Source: Candidatus Nitrotoga sp. SPKER (GTDB lineage Bacteria; Pseudomonadota; Gammaproteobacteria; Burkholderiales; Gallionellaceae). From it: a DNA stretch of 64,000 nt. The notes beneath the pieces are model-generated. The model had not been told where the DNA came from. It saw nothing but the letters and a program-made list of their open reading frames with translations, and did no database searches. Numbering within the stretch: the first letter of the stretch is position 1; each line of letters opens with the position of its first letter. The DNA lies in NCBI GenBank assembly GCA_003402285.1, contig QFXG01000026.1, forward strand, positions 89,681 through 153,680, given 5' to 3'. Shown here piece by piece: positions 29,741-39,045 of this stretch. Position numbers and translations under genes: made by a program.

Positions 29741-29872
29741 TGCAGCTAGTGCAGTAGAGAGGGGGCGAAAAGTACCCGCATTGATGCAGCTAGTGCAGCA
29801 ATAGCAAAGCACCTTTCGCTTCTCTAATGCAGTGAGTGCATCAATCATTCAGTCCTTGATGCAGCTACTGCA
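29741..29872. repeat. Iteron-like TGCAGCTAGTGCA repeats
   Basis: Four 13-bp copies are seen at 29741, 29785, 29828 (TGCAGTGAGTGCA) and 29860 (TGCAGCTACTGCA), spaced 44, 43 and 32 bp. Each is bounded by TGCA at both ends. The last lies within the 3' end of the adjacent gene for a winged-helix protein. The design resembles replication or partition iterons, or an operator series. Confidence 0.65.
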
Positions 29873-30306
29873 TTAAGCGTTGCGATTTTTACCATCGGCG
29901 GTAGCGGGTCTTTTAGCTTGTATGCACCACGCTGAAAACCCTGTGCGGATATATCCAGTTTTCCTCCGCACTCATCCAGAGCGTGCCACGTTAAAGCATA
30001 CAAGCTTGCTTTGTTCGGTCGTGCTCCCATACGAGTTTCCATGATTAGTCCGGCGTCCAACAATTCCCGTTTGGCAGCTATCAACGTATGTGTTGATTTC
30101 CAGCCCCGCCGTTTCATCAAACTAAATGCCGCACACAGATCACCGTTATTATTGCCTCGATACTGAGCCAACAAATCAAACAGCAACATCCGCGCATGAG
30201 ACCCACAACCAAGATAAGCCGCTCCATTTAACACAGCGGCGGGCACAGTGAAAAATGCACCACCGTCACGTTTGTCTTTTGCGTTTTTGTATCGGCTTTT
30301 AGCCAT
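29845..30306 (-). CDS. Winged-helix mobile-element protein (possible replication or regulatory protein)
   Basis: A 153-aa basic protein. Residues ~20-95 (FFTVPAAVLNGAAYLGCGSHARMLLFDLLAQY, then KRRGWKSTHTLIAAKRELLDAGLI) look like a winged helix of the replication-initiator/helix-turn-helix kind common in islands. It is 3 bp from the KilA-N gene and has iteron-like repeats at its 3' end. A DNA-binding role is likely; replication initiation is a guess. Confidence 0.6.
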   Translation of the reverse strand: MAKSRYKNAKDKRDGGAFFTVPAAVLNGAAYLGCGSHARMLLFDLLAQYRGNNNGDLCAAFSLMKRRGWKSTHTLIAAKRELLDAGLIMETRMGARPNKASLYALTWHALDECGGKLDISAQGFQRGAYKLKDPLPPMVKIATLNAVAASRTE

Positions 30307-30309
30307 TGA

Positions 30310-31062
30310 TTAACTCTTCGCCAATACATCAGTACTCGTTGCAAACTTGCTGTCCGGCATGCTTAAAGCATAAGAAGGCGCAACCTTGAGCAAAGGCAAG
30401 GCAATCGATTGCAGACCGTTTGTGGGTGCTCTATTGCGCTGCTCGCTGGCGAATTGCTCAAGCTCTTTTTTTCGGTCGTCATAGCTTGCACCACAACCAA
30501 TCAATACCGTGTCCATGTTCTCCAGCTTGGCGAGCAAATCCAGATCACCGGAGCTGAGTCCGTCCCGGTCAATCTTCCCAAATTTGCCCATCAACGCCCA
30601 ATTGATCATCTTCGCTTCGTTGCTGAAATGATGCGGGGAGCAGGTTTTGCCCAACCGCTGAAGCGTCAATTGCAATACTTGCCCCAATACCTTGAAGCTG
30701 GCGCTGGTTTCATGGCGCGACTTCTTCCAGTCATAGTGCACATGCAGGCCGGACAAAATCTGGAAAATCTGGTCGTCGCACCAAACGCCGAAACGTACAT
30801 CCAGCCATCGGGCAAAAGCAACCGCCAACCGGGGATGCATCCATGTTCCCCCGTACCGTCCGCGCCGAGTTTTTAAAAGGTGCTCTTTAGGCACTTTTAG
30901 AATTTCCGCTAGCGCAGCGAGATAATTCTGCGTTTCAATGTTGTTTAGCCAGTCGGTTACCCGCCTTTTGTGTTTATCGGCAACCTCGGTCGCGTTGAAC
31001 CAAGCATCTTCGGTAAAGGTCACGGCAATATCGTCAAATTCAGCCTTCACTAGGTTAGTCAT
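30310..31062 (-). CDS. KilA-N domain protein
   Basis: A 250-aa phage-type protein. The KilA-N DNA-binding domain is in residues ~10-110 (FTEDAWFNATEVADKHKRRVTDWLNN, then GGTWMHPRLAVAFARWLDVRFGVWCDDQI). The C-terminal half has no motif I recognise. The start at 31062 (MTNLVKAEF) is favoured over 31101 because it overlaps the upstream stop by a few bases, as in coupled genes. KilA-N proteins are common in prophages and satellites, and usually act in regulation or anti-host functions. Confidence 0.85.
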   Translation of the reverse strand: MTNLVKAEFDDIAVTFTEDAWFNATEVADKHKRRVTDWLNNIETQNYLAALAEILKVPKEHLLKTRRGRYGGTWMHPRLAVAFARWLDVRFGVWCDDQIFQILSGLHVHYDWKKSRHETSASFKVLGQVLQLTLQRLGKTCSPHHFSNEAKMINWALMGKFGKIDRDGLSSGDLDLLAKLENMDTVLIGCGASYDDRKKELEQFASEQRNRAPTNGLQSIALPLLKVAPSYALSMPDSKFATSTDVLAKS

Positions 31063-31405
31063 CGCAACCCTCCCTCGGCAACAGAACATATAGCGCAACA
31101 CGATGAACCTTGCCGCAATCGGTTGGACGTCCTACGCGAACGGTATCAATCAGATTGCCGCGCTGCTTCAACTCCTGAATGCGTGCAGCGGGATGCATAA
31201 CATCCAACTCACGACGTGCGGTTATGGTGTCCACAGGCGCGATTTTCAGACGTTCAAGCAGGCGCAATCTCTGCGAGTGCGAAGAATCATCCTGTGGTGC
31301 TTTCTGGGGAGTTTGACGAGTGTTAGAATTGCCCTGCCTGTCATCGCCAGCCGCCGCTATGGTTTCCACGCCCCCGGCGGCTTTTTCATTGTTGATTTTG
31401 TCCAT
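31055..31405 (-). CDS. Helix-turn-helix protein of the integrative element
   Basis: A 116-aa protein with a low-complexity N-terminal part and a C-terminal winged helix: LRLLERLKIAPVDTITARRELDVM, then ARIQELKQRG. This is the pattern of the HTH_39-type domain found in phage and island proteins. The start MDKINNEK (31405) is preferred because a purine-rich ribosome-binding site precedes it. It lies 14 bp after the AlpA-like gene and overlaps the KilA-N gene, so an operon is likely. Confidence 0.72.
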   Translation of the reverse strand: MDKINNEKAAGGVETIAAAGDDRQGNSNTRQTPQKAPQDDSSHSQRLRLLERLKIAPVDTITARRELDVMHPAARIQELKQRGNLIDTVRVGRPTDCGKVHRVALYVLLPREGCDD

Positions 31406-31419
31406 AATCGTCGCCCCCT

Positions 31420-31629
31420 TCATTTCGCAGAAGTGCGGCTTGCTTCCCATTGCAGCAGGTCAGCGAGTTTCCACACGGTCGTATTTGCACCCAGCTTATG
31501 CGGGGTAGGTAGGCCGTTCGTTTTGCACCAATTCCATATCGTGCTGCCCGATACACGGTAGCGAGTTCGCATATCGGCAAGACGCAGATAGGCAGGAGGG
31601 TGGGGGATTTGATTTGGTGTATTACCCAT
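31420..31629 (-). CDS. AlpA-like regulator/excisionase
   Basis: A 69-aa protein with a MerR-like helix-turn-helix: YLRLADMRTRYRVSGSTIWNWCKTNGLPTP, then a small wing (TTVWKLADLLQWE). AlpA proteins activate excision or other genes in P4-like elements. It is first in the - strand operon running to 28874. A longer upstream start (31697) adds an unlikely N-terminus. Confidence 0.82.
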   Translation of the reverse strand: MGNTPNQIPHPPAYLRLADMRTRYRVSGSTIWNWCKTNGLPTPHKLGANTTVWKLADLLQWEASRTSAK

Positions 31630-31781
31630 GTTTGTGTTCCTTTATTCTGGAATACACAAGGCGAGATTGCCTTGCATGGATAAAACATTATATGCACGAA
31701 AAACTAAATAGCGAGGCAGGAAGAATCGTGTAATTTATTCCGGACGGTTTATGGGCGTACCTTATTCCGGAAGGGTTTTCT

Positions 31782-32639
31782 TTAGGATTTATTCCGTTTT
31801 ATTTCTTCAGCTTCCGCTTGCACATTCAATGCTATTTGCACGCTATTTGAAAAAAGGAATAAACATTTCTTCTTTGTAACTTTTCGAACCCGTTCAGCAT
31901 TGTCAACTCCAATTTCACCAGGAAATAGTGCTTCACCCAACATGTGAAAAGGGATAGTTGCGTTTTCACTAGCAGCAATGGTTGTTAAATCCCAATAGGG
32001 CAATACTCGTGACGTATGCCAATCCTCAAAATCAGCCTTTGAAAACCGCCGCTTTACAGTATCTTTTGTATCGCCCTTGGTCTCATGTAGCCAGTCCTTA
32101 AATTCCATGAGTAATTGCTCATTACTCGCATCAAGGTCGATATCTAGATAGGCTCTATTATCATTTTTATAGTAGGCTAAATTTGTGACTGGGTAAGAGA
32201 GCTTGGCGGAAGTTTCTTTTCTTTCCTTTAAGCGATCCAAGGCAGATGCAATAGAGCAATCCATGAGAACAGAATAATCATATTCAATTTCTTCTTTGTT
32301 ATCTGCGTCCAGAAAAAAACTATACGCAGTTTGTTGACTAAGATTTTTAACTACACACTGATTCGTTTGGTATGCGCTCTCATGTCTTCGCAATAGCTCT
32401 GGATATTTATATTTTAGTGGCTCCCTTTTACCAAGAAGTCCATTATATTTAATGTGGTCAAATATCTTATCTTTAGCGTGATCGAATAACCCCTCAGGAT
32501 CGTAACCTGAGCCGGGTACAGCAGTTGCTGTTATCCACCTATCTCTTAATTCACTGACCCATTCAAATAAATCAAAATTGGCGCAGTCGTCATAATTTTC
32601 TAACTTGAACCATGACGGAATTGTTTTCCAAGCTGCCAT
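31782..32639 (-). CDS. DUF6387-type protein next to the integrase
   Basis: A 285-aa protein starting MAAWKTIPSWFKLENYDDCANF, a layout I associate with the DUF6387 family, which often stands beside tyrosine integrases in islands. The middle is acidic, and no enzyme motif or membrane segment is seen. It is AT-richer than its neighbours, a sign of transfer. Possible roles include accessory cargo such as defence; unproven. Confidence 0.6.
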   Translation of the reverse strand: MAAWKTIPSWFKLENYDDCANFDLFEWVSELRDRWITATAVPGSGYDPEGLFDHAKDKIFDHIKYNGLLGKREPLKYKYPELLRRHESAYQTNQCVVKNLSQQTAYSFFLDADNKEEIEYDYSVLMDCSIASALDRLKERKETSAKLSYPVTNLAYYKNDNRAYLDIDLDASNEQLLMEFKDWLHETKGDTKDTVKRRFSKADFEDWHTSRVLPYWDLTTIAASENATIPFHMLGEALFPGEIGVDNAERVRKVTKKKCLFLFSNSVQIALNVQAEAEEIKRNKS

Positions 32640-32736
32640 CGCACGCCCCTAGCGTATTGCCCCCTAAAATAAAACCCACGCCAGCGGATAAGGGTGTCCG
32701 TTTTCGCCCCGTCGGGCTAGGCGTGGATAACTCGAA

Positions 32737-34011
32737 TTATGCGCGCAGCGGGATTACCTGCGCCGCATGGTAGCTTTCAGCGTGCGGTTGATAGTCCGCC
32801 CACTTGGGCAGTTTTTTCCCCGTCTGCATCTTGTCCAGCGTGTCCGCCCAGAATTGCATCATGGCTTTTCGGTATTCTATGTAGTCCGCCCGGTTGTATG
32901 CAGCGCGTACTTGGTCTTTATCGCCGTGCGCCAGTTGCGCTTCAATCATGTCGGGGCGGATTGTGCCCAGATTGTTTAGGAAGGTTGAGGCAATAGAACG
33001 GAAGCCGTGCCCGGTCATGCGGCCTTTGTAACCAATACGCTCTATAACCTTCAGCACGGTGTTTTCGCTAATGGTTCCGCCGTCACGATTGCGGCTAGGG
33101 AACAACGCTGGCAAGTGGCCTGTAAGCGGGTGTAATGAACGTATTACCTCTACTGCTTGACGCGATAATGGAATGCTGTGCGGTTCGCGGGCTTTCATGC
33201 GTTCCGCCGGGATTACCCACAGCCCGGCATCTAAATCAAACTCGCTCCACTGCGCGCCGCGCACCTCGCCTGTACGAACAAAGGTCAAGGCCAGCAAACG
33301 GGTAGCAGCAAACACAATCGGGCTGGATTTCGCACGTTCCTGATAGGCGGCAAGAGCGCGTAAAAATTCTGGCAACTCTTTTTCTGACAGTGCCGCAAAA
33401 TGTTTCACCTTGGGACGCGGTGCAAGTGCTCCGCTGATCTCCACCGCCGGATTGTGGCGAGAGCGTCCGCTAGCTATGCCATAGGCGAACACGGCGCGCA
33501 CCCGCTGCAATATCCGCCCCCTTGTTTCAAACGTGCCTCGCGCCTCCACTGCGCGCAGTACGTCTAGTACGTCCGGTGCTTCGATTTCAGTAATCGGGCG
33601 ATTTCCGAATTTCGGAAATACTTCGCGCTCCAATACGCTGATCCAGTTAGTCGCATGGTGTGGTGTCCAGATAGGGGATTTCAGTGCGTGGAATTCGCGG
33701 GCGATTGCCTCGAATGAATTGGCCGCCGATAGTTTGGCTTGCCGTTTTTTAGCCTGCTTTTCCACTCCGGGATCAACGCCAGCAGCCAGCAGCTTGCGCG
33801 CCTCAGCATGTTTTTCTCGGGCATCTTTAAGGCCAACATCGGGATATACTCCAAGAGAAAGCCGCTTTTCTTTTCCTGCAAAGCGATATTTGAATCGCCA
33901 CCACTTGCCCCCACTGGGGGCAACTTCGATATACAGCCCGCCACCGTCAGCCAGTTTGCGTGTCTTGTCCGCAGGCTTTGTATTGCGGATGGTAATGTCA
34001 GATAGCGGCAT
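32737..34011 (-). CDS. P4-type tyrosine site-specific integrase
   Basis: A 424-aa integrase. The N-terminal DUF4102 domain (MPLSDITIRNTKPADKTRKL, GGGLYIEVAPSGGKWWRFKY) binds arm sites. The catalytic domain has the Arg in FVRTGEVRGAQW, HGFRSIAST (His-x-x-Arg) and the Tyr nucleophile near VRAAYNRADYIEYR. It reads away from tRNA-Gly(CCC), whose 3' end lies ~300 bp upstream, and should catalyse insertion at that tRNA. A second, broken integrase N-terminus precedes it. Confidence 0.93.
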   Translation of the reverse strand: MPLSDITIRNTKPADKTRKLADGGGLYIEVAPSGGKWWRFKYRFAGKEKRLSLGVYPDVGLKDAREKHAEARKLLAAGVDPGVEKQAKKRQAKLSAANSFEAIAREFHALKSPIWTPHHATNWISVLEREVFPKFGNRPITEIEAPDVLDVLRAVEARGTFETRGRILQRVRAVFAYGIASGRSRHNPAVEISGALAPRPKVKHFAALSEKELPEFLRALAAYQERAKSSPIVFAATRLLALTFVRTGEVRGAQWSEFDLDAGLWVIPAERMKAREPHSIPLSRQAVEVIRSLHPLTGHLPALFPSRNRDGGTISENTVLKVIERIGYKGRMTGHGFRSIASTFLNNLGTIRPDMIEAQLAHGDKDQVRAAYNRADYIEYRKAMMQFWADTLDKMQTGKKLPKWADYQPHAESYHAAQVIPLRA

Positions 34012-34150
34012 CTTTTTTCCCTGTTATATGTAGCCGCCAATACTTTGCACCGTTTGGCCACACTTCAATATACAATCCGCCGCCATCCCCTTTCTTGTAG
34101 GATTTGCTGGCAGGCTTTGCATCAAGAATCACGGCATCTGTTAGCGGCAT
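33998..34150 (-). pseudogene. Ghost N-terminus of a second integrase
   Basis: Reading left from ATG 34150, the 50-codon frame gives MPLTDAVILDAKPASKSYKK then GGGLYIEVWPNGAKYWRL, homologous to the first ~43 residues of the intact integrase (MPLSDITIRNTKPADKT..., GGGLYIEVAPSGGKWWRF). Homology ends about where the intact gene begins, and the frame stops shortly after. It is a truncated integrase, left by an earlier element or by recombination. Confidence 0.85.
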
Positions 34151-34179
34151 TTGGGGGTGGAATATTTTCCATACTCAAC

Positions 34180-34203
34180 TTGCCCCCAATACTGCCCCCA
34201 ATT
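34180..34203. repeat. Paired TGCCCCCA repeats, integrase side
   Basis: TTGCCCCCAATACTGCCCCC (34180-34199) lies between the ghost integrase and the tRNA. It mirrors the pair at 27204-27223, suggesting integrase arm-type binding sites near both ends of the element. Confidence 0.55.
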
Positions 34204-34312
34204 GACACATGATGTCAATGGACACGAATGGATGGCATAAAGCATAAAGCCTGTTATTACAGGGATTGCAGCGGGATATATGAACGGGGATGGATGGTAA
34301 AAAACAGAAAGG

Positions 34313-34386
34313 TGGAGCGGGCGATGGGAATCGAACCCACGGCTCTAGCTTGGGAAGCTAGGGTATTACCATTATACGACGCCCGC
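34313..34386 (-). tRNA. tRNA-Gly(CCC)
   Basis: The - strand folds as a cloverleaf: acceptor GCGGGCG with CGCCCGC, D-arm GTATAATGGTAATAC, anticodon stem CTAGC/GCTAG around TTCCCAA (anticodon CCC, glycine), T-arm GTGGGTTCGATTCCCAT. The CCA end is encoded (34313-34315). It is the insertion site of the element to its left. Confidence 0.95.
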
Positions 34387-34421
34387 ATGTAGAATAGATG
34401 TTACCTTAACCCGGCCAGAAT

Positions 34422-34631
34422 TTGAAAGTGATTTCAGTCTCCATTAACGGCGAAGTTCGCCAATTCGATAATCCTGTTACCGTCGCTACGCTCCTTGAAC
34501 AGATGCAACTGACTGGCAAGCGTATCGCACTGGAACGCAACGGTGAAATCTTGCCGCGCGGACAATTTAACCAACAACTGCTGGCAGATGGCGACCAACT
34601 TGAAATTGTTGTCGCAGTCGGTGGCGGTTAA
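34422..34631 (+). CDS. thiS: Sulfur carrier protein ThiS
   Basis: A 69-aa ubiquitin-like carrier that delivers sulfur to ThiG for the thiazole ring of thiamine. The beta-grasp fold pattern and the invariant C-terminal diglycine (VVAVGGG) are present. The start is TTG. It sits 15 bp before thiG. Confidence 0.93.
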   Translation: MKVISVSINGEVRQFDNPVTVATLLEQMQLTGKRIALERNGEILPRGQFNQQLLADGDQLEIVVAVGGG

Positions 34632-34646
34632 TCACGGAATACATTA

Positions 34647-35432
34647 ATGAACAAAGACACACTGCTCATCGCGGGCAAAAACTATAACTCGCGCCTGTTG
34701 ATCGGCACCGGCAAATACAAGGATTTTACCGAAACGCAAGAAGCAGTGGAGGCCAGTGGCGCCGAGATTATCACCATCGCCATTCGTCGCAGCAACATCG
34801 GGCAAAACCCAAATGAGCCGAATTTGCTGGATATTCTGCCGCCATCGAAATATACCCTGTTGCCCAACACGGCAGGCTGCTACAGCGCAGACGACGCCGT
34901 GCGCACGCTGCGACTCGCACGCGAACTACTGGACGGGCACAGCCTGGTAAAGCTGGAGGTGCTGGGTGATCCGCAATCGCTTTATCCGAATGTGGTGGAG
35001 ACCCTTGCCGCGGCAAAAACGCTGGTAGCGGATGGCTTTCAGGTAATGGTGTATACCTCGGATGACCCCATCATCGCAAAGCAACTGGAAGATATTGGCT
35101 GTGTCGCCATCATGCCGCTGGCTTCGCTGATCGGCTCCGGTATGGGCATACTCAATCCGTGGAATTTGCAGCTCATCATGGATCGCGTACAAGTGCCCGT
35201 TATTGTGGATGCGGGAGTAGGCACCGCCTCAGACGCGGCCATCGCCATGGAACTCGGTTGCCATGGCGTATTGATGAATACCGCCATTGCCGCCGCACAG
35301 CAGCCAGTTTTGATGGCCTCCGCCATGAAGCAGGCCGTGGAGGCTGGCCGCATGGCATTCCTGGCCGGGCGCATGCCGAAAAAACTGTATAGCGCTTCAC
35401 CCAGCTCACCGACCAGCGGATTAATCAGTTGA
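34647..35432 (+). CDS. thiG: Thiazole synthase
   Basis: Makes the thiazole phosphate of thiamine from deoxyxylulose phosphate, dehydroglycine and ThiS thiocarboxylate. The 261-aa barrel has [19 protein letters not shown] (the imine-forming lysine LVKLEVLGD lies downstream), [13 protein letters not shown] and [18 protein letters not shown]. It is full length. Its stop overlaps the trmB start (TTGA). Confidence 0.96.
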   Translation: MNKDTLLIAGKNYNSRLLIGTGKYKDFTETQEAVEASGAEIITIAIRRSNIGQNPNEPNLLDILPPSKYTLLPNTAGCYSADDAVRTLRLARELLDGHSLVKLEVLGDPQSLYPNVVETLAAAKTLVADGFQVMVYTSDDPIIAKQLEDIGCVAIMPLASLIGSGMGILNPWNLQLIMDRVQVPVIVDAGVGTASDAAIAMELGCHGVLMNTAIAAAQQPVLMASAMKQAVEAGRMAFLAGRMPKKLYSASPSSPTSGLIS

Positions 35433-36106
35433 TACCGCAACGCTCGTCACACATTCGAAGCTATGTGCTGCGTCAAGGGCGCATCTCCAATGCACAACAA
35501 CGTTGCCTTGATACGCTCCTGCCGATTCATGGTATTCCCTATCTTTCACAACCGCTGGATTTGGAAAATCTCTTCGGCAGAACTGCGACTAAAATCCTTG
35601 AGATTGGCTTTGGCATGGGCGAGACCACTGCCGCCATTGCGCAATCGCATCCGCAAAATGATTATCTTGCCCTTGAGGTGCACACTCCGGGTGTGGGCAG
35701 TTTGCTCAAACAGATTGAAGAATTAGGCTTGAAAAATATCCGCATCATCCAGCATGATGCAGTTGAAGTGCTACGCGACATGCTGGCGGATAATGTATTA
35801 GACGGCGTCCATATTTTTTTCCCCGATCCTTGGCACAAGGCCCGCCACAACAAGCGTCGCCTGATTCAGCCCCCGTTTGTTGCGCAACTGGTGAATAAAA
35901 TAAAACCGGGTGGGTATATTCATGTCGCTACAGATTGGCAGGATTATGCTGAACAGGTACTCGCCGTGTTGGGCAGCGAAAAATCGCTGGAAAATACTGC
36001 GGCGAATTATGCTCCGCGTCCGGCTTATCGCCCGCTTACTAAATTTGAACAGCGCGGGCTGCGTCTGGGGCATGGCGTTTGGGATTTGGTGTTCAAAAAA
36101 CTCTGA
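35429..36106 (+). CDS. trmB: tRNA (guanine-N7-)-methyltransferase
   Basis: Methylates G46 of tRNA. The 225-aa protein has SAM motif [23 protein letters not shown], and the signature [16 protein letters not shown]. It begins at a TTG overlapping the thiG stop by 3 bp, an arrangement familiar from betaproteobacteria. Its end faces hemW on the opposite strand (44 bp). Confidence 0.95.
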   Translation: MIPQRSSHIRSYVLRQGRISNAQQRCLDTLLPIHGIPYLSQPLDLENLFGRTATKILEIGFGMGETTAAIAQSHPQNDYLALEVHTPGVGSLLKQIEELGLKNIRIIQHDAVEVLRDMLADNVLDGVHIFFPDPWHKARHNKRRLIQPPFVAQLVNKIKPGGYIHVATDWQDYAEQVLAVLGSEKSLENTAANYAPRPAYRPLTKFEQRGLRLGHGVWDLVFKKL

Positions 36107-36149
36107 TCAAAAATTTGTGAGTCATCACAGGCTGACCATTCCAAAAACC

Positions 36150-37343
36150 TTACTTACGCAAAAATATTTGCAGCAAGTCATTCAAAAAATGCCGCCCCAA
36201 CTCGGTCGGAGCGATACGCTGCAGGCTACGTTCAAGCAGGCCACGTTGCTCGGCCTGCTCCAGTTCCTGGCGGATCAGCAGCAAGGACAAGCTAGTACGC
36301 TCGGCAAATAGCGCATCAGCAAAACCTTGATTCAAGCGCAATGCATTCATCATGAATTCAAACGGCAAATCTTCGCGCTTCACTATATTTTCGGTCTGCA
36401 CCGGCACACCCTGCGCTACCTGTTGCAGGTAGGCCTGCGGCTGTTTATAACGCACCTGTCGCAGCACCTTGTCCGGGAAACTCAGCTTGCTGTGCGCACC
36501 CGCGCCGATACCCAGATAATCCCCAAATTGCCAGTAATTCAGGTTATGGCGTGCCTGTTTTTTTGGAAGAGCAAAAGCCGAGGTTTCGTAATGTTGATAG
36601 CCGTGAACGCTGAGTATTTGTTCAATATCCTGCTGCATAGCGCTGCACAGATCATCATCCGGCAAGGCGGGCGGATAACGGTGAAAAAGTGTATTCGGTT
36701 CCAATGTAAGGTTGTAGCAGGACAAATGTTGCGGTGCAAATTCCAGTGCGGCATGCACATCTTGTGCCGCTTCCGCCTGCGTTTGCTGCGGCAAGCCATA
36801 CATTAAATCCAGATTAATATTGTCAAAATGCTGCCGCGCGATTTCTACTGCGCGCCGCGCCTGGGACGCATCGTGGATACGTCCTAGCGCCTTAAGATGA
36901 GTATCATTGAAACTCTGAATCCCGAGCGATAGCCGATTGACACCAGCATCCCGGAAACCCGCAAACTTATCTGCTTCTACCGTACCTGGATTGGCTTCCA
37001 GCGTAATTTCCGCTCCATGATCCAGCGGCAATAACATGCGCACCGCCGAGAGAATTTGCTCCATAGCCTGGGCAGAAAACAAGCTAGGTGTGCCTCCACC
37101 GATAAACACGGTGTACACCTTGCGCCCCCAGATTTGCGGCAGTGCCAGCTCCAGATCGCGCACTAACGCCGCCACGTATTCCTGTTCTGGCAGAACCTCG
37201 CGCGCCTCATGTGAATTAAAATCACAATAAGGGCATTTACGCACGCACCATGGAATATGGATGTACAAAGACAACGGTGGTAAAGCCTTAAAACTGACCT
37301 CTTGCGTCGCGGAGTCGAGTGGATGTAAAAGGTGAATATTCAT
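36150..37343 (-). CDS. hemW: Radical SAM heme chaperone HemW
   Basis: A 397-aa HemN-like protein, thought to insert heme into target proteins. The cluster motif is CVRKCPYCDFNSH, followed by YVAALVRDLELALPQ and IGGGTPSLF. The C-terminal HemN domain has WQFGDYLGIGAGAHSKL. The start MNIHLLHPL at 37343 is favoured; an in-frame start at 37457 would add 38 residues unlike the family. Heme loading would suit the cytochrome-rich background. Confidence 0.93.
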   Translation of the reverse strand: MNIHLLHPLDSATQEVSFKALPPLSLYIHIPWCVRKCPYCDFNSHEAREVLPEQEYVAALVRDLELALPQIWGRKVYTVFIGGGTPSLFSAQAMEQILSAVRMLLPLDHGAEITLEANPGTVEADKFAGFRDAGVNRLSLGIQSFNDTHLKALGRIHDASQARRAVEIARQHFDNINLDLMYGLPQQTQAEAAQDVHAALEFAPQHLSCYNLTLEPNTLFHRYPPALPDDDLCSAMQQDIEQILSVHGYQHYETSAFALPKKQARHNLNYWQFGDYLGIGAGAHSKLSFPDKVLRQVRYKQPQAYLQQVAQGVPVQTENIVKREDLPFEFMMNALRLNQGFADALFAERTSLSLLLIRQELEQAEQRGLLERSLQRIAPTELGRHFLNDLLQIFLRK

Positions 37344-37481
37344 GGGTACGTCGGGAATACCATCAACAATATTTGGGAAAACGCGGACAAGCAAGGCTGC
37401 CATTTGAAATGACGGGCGGGCGACTTTGCCTGCTGTTGCGCATGACCGGAATACCAAGCGTTGTTTGTAATTCCGTTATTC

Positions 37482-38075
37482 TCAATACGCCGCTATTTGC
37501 AATCTTTGCAACAAAATATGCAATGCCTGTGCACGATGGCTAATCTGCGCTTTTTCATCGCGGTTTAATTCCGCACTCATCTTATTGAGTTGCGGCAACC
37601 AGAACAGCGGATCGTAACCAAATCCGCCTTGTCCGCGCATCTGTTGCGCAATTTCGCCATGCCATTCGCCTTCCGCTATCAGCGGCTGCGGATCGTCGGC
37701 ATGGCGCACCAGCACTAGCACACAATAGTAATGCGCGCGCCGGTCAACCACGCCTTCCATCGCTTGCAATAATTTTTCATTGTTGCGCGAATCCGATTTT
37801 GGTTCGCCCGCATAACGTGCAGACTGCACACCCGGTGCGCCGCCCAAAGCATCTACGCATAGCCCAGAATCATCCGCCAGAGCAGGCAGACCACTGATAC
37901 GACTGACATGACGCGCCTTGGCCAGAGCATTCTCAAGGAAAGTGCAGTGAGGTTCTTCAGCTTCATCAATTCCCAATTGCGCCTGCGTCAGTATTTCGAT
38001 GCTAAGGGACGTAAGTATTAACTGCAACTCGCGCAACTTACCCGGATTGTTGGAGGCAATAATCAGCTTATGCAT
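37482..38075 (-). CDS. rdgB: dITP/XTP pyrophosphatase (RdgB/HAM1)
   Basis: Removes non-canonical purine nucleotides. The 197-aa protein has IIASNNPGKLREL at the N-terminus, LADDSGLCVDALGGAPGVQSARYAG, and GGFGYDPLFWLP. It is 6 bp from rph, so the pair is an operon (rph-rdgB), as in many proteobacteria. Confidence 0.95.
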   Translation of the reverse strand: MHKLIIASNNPGKLRELQLILTSLSIEILTQAQLGIDEAEEPHCTFLENALAKARHVSRISGLPALADDSGLCVDALGGAPGVQSARYAGEPKSDSRNNEKLLQAMEGVVDRRAHYYCVLVLVRHADDPQPLIAEGEWHGEIAQQMRGQGGFGYDPLFWLPQLNKMSAELNRDEKAQISHRAQALHILLQRLQIAAY

Positions 38076-38081
38076 GGTGCG

Positions 38082-38798
38082 TTATTTTGCCAGTGCCGCG
38101 CGCTGCATCTCAATTAATTGCGCGATGCCGGATTGCGCCAAATTGAGCATGGCATCCATCTCAATACGGCTGAAAGCATGACCTTCTGCCGTACCCTGCA
38201 CCTCTACGAAATTCCCGGCACTGGTCATCACTACATTCATATCCGTATCACATTCAGAGTCTTCGACGTAGTCAAGATCAAGCACCGGCATACCCTGATA
38301 AATACCCACCGAAATCGCAGCAACGAAATCACGTAATGCATTTTCTTTGATCAATCCTTGCTTGATTAATCCACTCACTGCATCGTGTAAGGCAACAAAA
38401 GCGCCGGTAATACTGGCAGTGCGCGTACCGCCATCGGCCTGAATTACATCGCAATCTATTTGAATAGTGCGTTCACCCAATTTTTTCAAATCCACCACAG
38501 AGCGCAGACTACGGCCAATCAGACGCTGAATTTCCTGCGTGCGTCCAGACTGTTTGCCCTTGGCTGCTTCACGCCCCATGCGGCTGCCAGTAGAACGCGG
38601 CAGCATGCCATATTCCGCCGTAACCCACCCCTCACCGGAGCCTTTTTTATGAGGTGGCACTCGCTCCTCCACGCTTGCGGTGCAAATCACTTTTGTGTCA
38701 CCGCATTCGATCAACACCGACCCTTCGGCATGCTTGGTGTAATGACGTGTGATAACAATGGAACGAAGCTGATCGGATTGCCGCTGACTGGGACGCAT
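38082..38798 (-). CDS. rph: Ribonuclease PH
   Basis: Phosphate-dependent exonuclease trimming tRNA 3' ends. From [12 protein letters not shown] (start 38798) it has 238 residues, the family length. Motifs: [54 protein letters not shown]. The longer in-frame start (38873) adds an atypical tail. Confidence 0.96.
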   Translation of the reverse strand: MRPSQRQSDQLRSIVITRHYTKHAEGSVLIECGDTKVICTASVEERVPPHKKGSGEGWVTAEYGMLPRSTGSRMGREAAKGKQSGRTQEIQRLIGRSLRSVVDLKKLGERTIQIDCDVIQADGGTRTASITGAFVALHDAVSGLIKQGLIKENALRDFVAAISVGIYQGMPVLDLDYVEDSECDTDMNVVMTSAGNFVEVQGTAEGHAFSRIEMDAMLNLAQSGIAQLIEMQRAALAK

Positions 38799-39045
38799 AA
38801 AAATAATCCAGAAAATAAAATGGCACGCATTATAGCTCGTGCCACTCAAGCTATCCGAATTAGTCCCGTGCAACTGTTACAAACTTATTTGGAATTTGAT
38901 ATAAAAAATTCACGATATGCAATCGTCATATAATGCATATACAGCAGTTCAATCCATTTCCCAGAAAAAACATAACAAGTCATGGCCTTGTTTAACGTTG
39001 AAATAGGGTTGAATAACTACCCAAATTATTTTATCTGGAGTTCCA

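Noticed and set aside
29654..29848. 64-codon - strand frame across the TGCAGCTAGTGCA repeats
   Set aside because: Composition follows the repeats and no domain is seen; the region is better explained as a non-coding repeat array.
30409..30876. 155-codon + strand frame
   Set aside because: Shadow of the KilA-N gene, whose motifs are clear on the - strand.
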